This document shows positions 5,887 through 6,448 of a stretch of 6,448 bases of DNA, piece after piece. Position 1 is the first letter of the stretch. The number at the start of each line of letters is the position of its first letter. Source of the stretch: JBAQMG01 sp049302575 (lineage in GTDB: Bacteria > Bacillota > Desulfitobacteriia > Desulfitobacteriales > Desulfitobacteriaceae); the NCBI GenBank assembly GCA_049302575.1, contig JBAQMG010000113.1:1-6448 (forward strand), given 5' to 3'. The notes below the pieces were generated by a model. That model was not told the origin of the DNA, did not search any database, and saw nothing but the letters and a program-made list of their open reading frames with translations. A program made the position numbers and the translations under genes.

Positions 5887-5909
5887 GTTTAGACAGACCT
5901 GTCTAAACT
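5886..5909. promoter_or_regulatory. 24-base inverted repeat at the rpsU promoter, possible operator
   Basis: AGTTTAGACAG and CTGTCTAAACT, perfect 11-base arms, flank a 2-base centre. The element abuts and shares one base with the -35 box of the rpsU promoter, and it begins eight bases after the HIT gene stop. The near-zero spacing favours a dimeric repressor site (TAGAC/GTCTA half sites are common for TetR/QacR-type regulators) over an RNA stem. There is no T-run on the minus strand (ACTTGACG follows), so it is a poor intrinsic terminator. The binding protein is unknown and not encoded here. Confidence 0.6.
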
Positions 5910-5917
5910 CTATCTGC

Positions 5918-6259
5918 TTAGCCAATTTTGGACAACAGCTGTCCGCCGATCATATGAAAGTGCAAATGTTCAACCATCTGTCCACCATCAACACCTATGT
6001 TTGTTACGACTCGGAAGCCAGATTCAGCAATCCCGGATTCAGTGGCTAATTTTTGAGTAACAGCTAATATATGTCCTAGTAAAGGTTCGTTGACTTGGGT
6101 AATAGCATTCAAATCTTTTAAATGTTGTTTAGGAATAACCAGAAGATGCACAGGAGCCACGGGATTAATATCTTTAAAAGCTATCACATCCTCGTCTTCA
6201 TAGAGAATTTGACTGGGGATCTCTTTGTTTACTATTTTACAGAATATGCAATCCACCAT
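5918..6259 (-). CDS. hinT: HIT family nucleotide hydrolase, HinT type
   Basis: A 113-residue histidine-triad protein. HinT enzymes hydrolyse nucleoside phosphoramidates and acyl-adenylates such as lysyl-AMP in the cytoplasm, and act as dimers. The triad HLHFHMIGG lies at residues 98-106 with His98, His100 and His102. The N-terminal CIFCKI (Cys4 and Cys7) fits the zinc-binding HinT/Fhit-like class. YEDEDVIAFKDINPVAPVHLLVIPKQH (about 20-46) and GVDGGQMVEH (about 89-98) are the conserved nucleotide-binding stretches. ATG 6259 has AAAGGG nine bases upstream. The protein ends GGQLLSKIG, without the tryptophan-proline tail (xWPPG) typical of many HinT proteins, which may alter substrate choice. It lies just upstream of rpsU, as in many clostridia. 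Confidence 0.95.
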   Translation of the reverse strand: MVDCIFCKIVNKEIPSQILYEDEDVIAFKDINPVAPVHLLVIPKQHLKDLNAITQVNEPLLGHILAVTQKLATESGIAESGFRVVTNIGVDGGQMVEHLHFHMIGGQLLSKIG

Positions 6260-6373
6260 TTATTTGCACCCTTTCATATTCCAAAAATAAAACTTAAAAA
6301 ACATACTTCTTAAAGAAGCAAACCTCGCTTCATTTAATTAAAAATAATTTGAAAAAATTTCATCTTAACATTT

Positions 6374-6403
6374 ATAATAACACAAAATTACCTCGAATAA
6401 CAA
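6374..6403 (-). promoter_or_regulatory. Candidate promoter of the HIT gene
   Basis: On the minus strand TTGTTA (6403-6398) is followed after 18 bases by TATTAT (6379-6374) with a TG one base upstream, giving an extended -10. The region 6260-6420 is very AT-rich, so chance matches are easy. The leader would be about 107 bases and contains a small GAAGC/GCTTC stem (6315-6331) that overlaps a competing CTTCTT/AAGAAG pairing (6306-6318). Confidence 0.35.
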
Positions 6404-6422
6404 AGCCAGAAAATTATGATTG

Positions 6423-6448
6423 TGCATTGGTGCATTGGTGCATTGGTG
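6423..6448. repeat. Tandem 8-base repeat, TGCATTGG, running off the window
   Basis: Three perfect contiguous copies of TGCATTGG (6423, 6431 and 6439) plus the first two bases of a fourth reach the last base of the window, so the true copy number is unknown. It lies upstream of the HIT gene promoter region, outside any coding sequence I can see. Confidence 0.85.

Noticed and set aside
5855..6049. Plus-strand frame of 64 codons across the rpsU promoter and the end of the HIT gene
   Set aside because: It crosses the promoter, the inverted repeat and the antisense of the HIT triad; its composition looks like a shadow, with no ribosome site.
6306..6331. Two mutually exclusive stems (CTTCTT/AAGAAG and GAAGC/GCTTC) in the HIT leader, possible attenuator or terminator
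   Set aside because: The stems are only five or six bases, in very AT-rich sequence, with a poorly placed T-run. Not enough to call a riboswitch or terminator.
1..6448. A new defence, toxin or mobile system
   Set aside because: Every supported gene belongs to a conserved core family in a standard neighbourhood; no integrase, toxin pair, nuclease island or unusual base composition was seen.

Overview
The window looks like a chromosomal segment of a low-GC, endospore-forming Firmicute. The clostridial Peptococcaceae (Desulfosporosinus or Desulfitobacterium type) are my best guess. The reasons are the sporulation genes yqfC and yqfD, the classic Firmicutes order around ybeY-dgkA-cdd, strong purine-rich Shine-Dalgarno sites and frequent TTG start codons. 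The taxon is inferred from gene order and style, not from a database match. Every gene I can support lies on the minus strand, so transcription runs from high to low coordinates.

In transcription order: a HinT-type HIT nucleotide hydrolase (6259-5918); a well-formed housekeeping promoter (TTGACG-17-TATAAT) touching a 24-base inverted repeat; then rpsU (5807-5631) and yqeY (5616-5164), closed by a strong hairpin terminator (5100-5135). After a 274-base gap holding a candidate sporulation sigma-E promoter comes a tight gene train: yqfC (4889-4605), yqfD (4612-3434), pgpH (3385-1166), ybeY (1169-687), dgkA (682-287) and the beginning of cdd (151-1, running out of the window). Neighbours in this train overlap or are separated by at most 48 bases, apart from the 135-base dgkA-cdd gap.

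The genes mix sporulation (yqfC, yqfD), c-di-AMP degradation (pgpH), rRNA maturation and ribosome quality control (ybeY), lipid carrier phosphorylation (dgkA), pyrimidine salvage (cdd) and translation (rpsU, yqeY). In Bacillus subtilis phoH sits between yqfD and yqfF (pgpH). Here only 47 bases separate those two genes and no phoH coding sequence is present.

The non-coding material is the more unusual part. Seven consecutive 7-base units (consensus GTTCGAA) lie just upstream of cdd beside an imperfect hairpin. Three or more 8-base units (TGCATTGG) run off the high-coordinate end. The cdd start appears to be an ATT codon behind a very strong ribosome site, unless a TTG inside the heptamer array is used. 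I see no new multi-gene system here: the coding content is conserved core genes, and the points worth a second look are regulatory or repeat-related.
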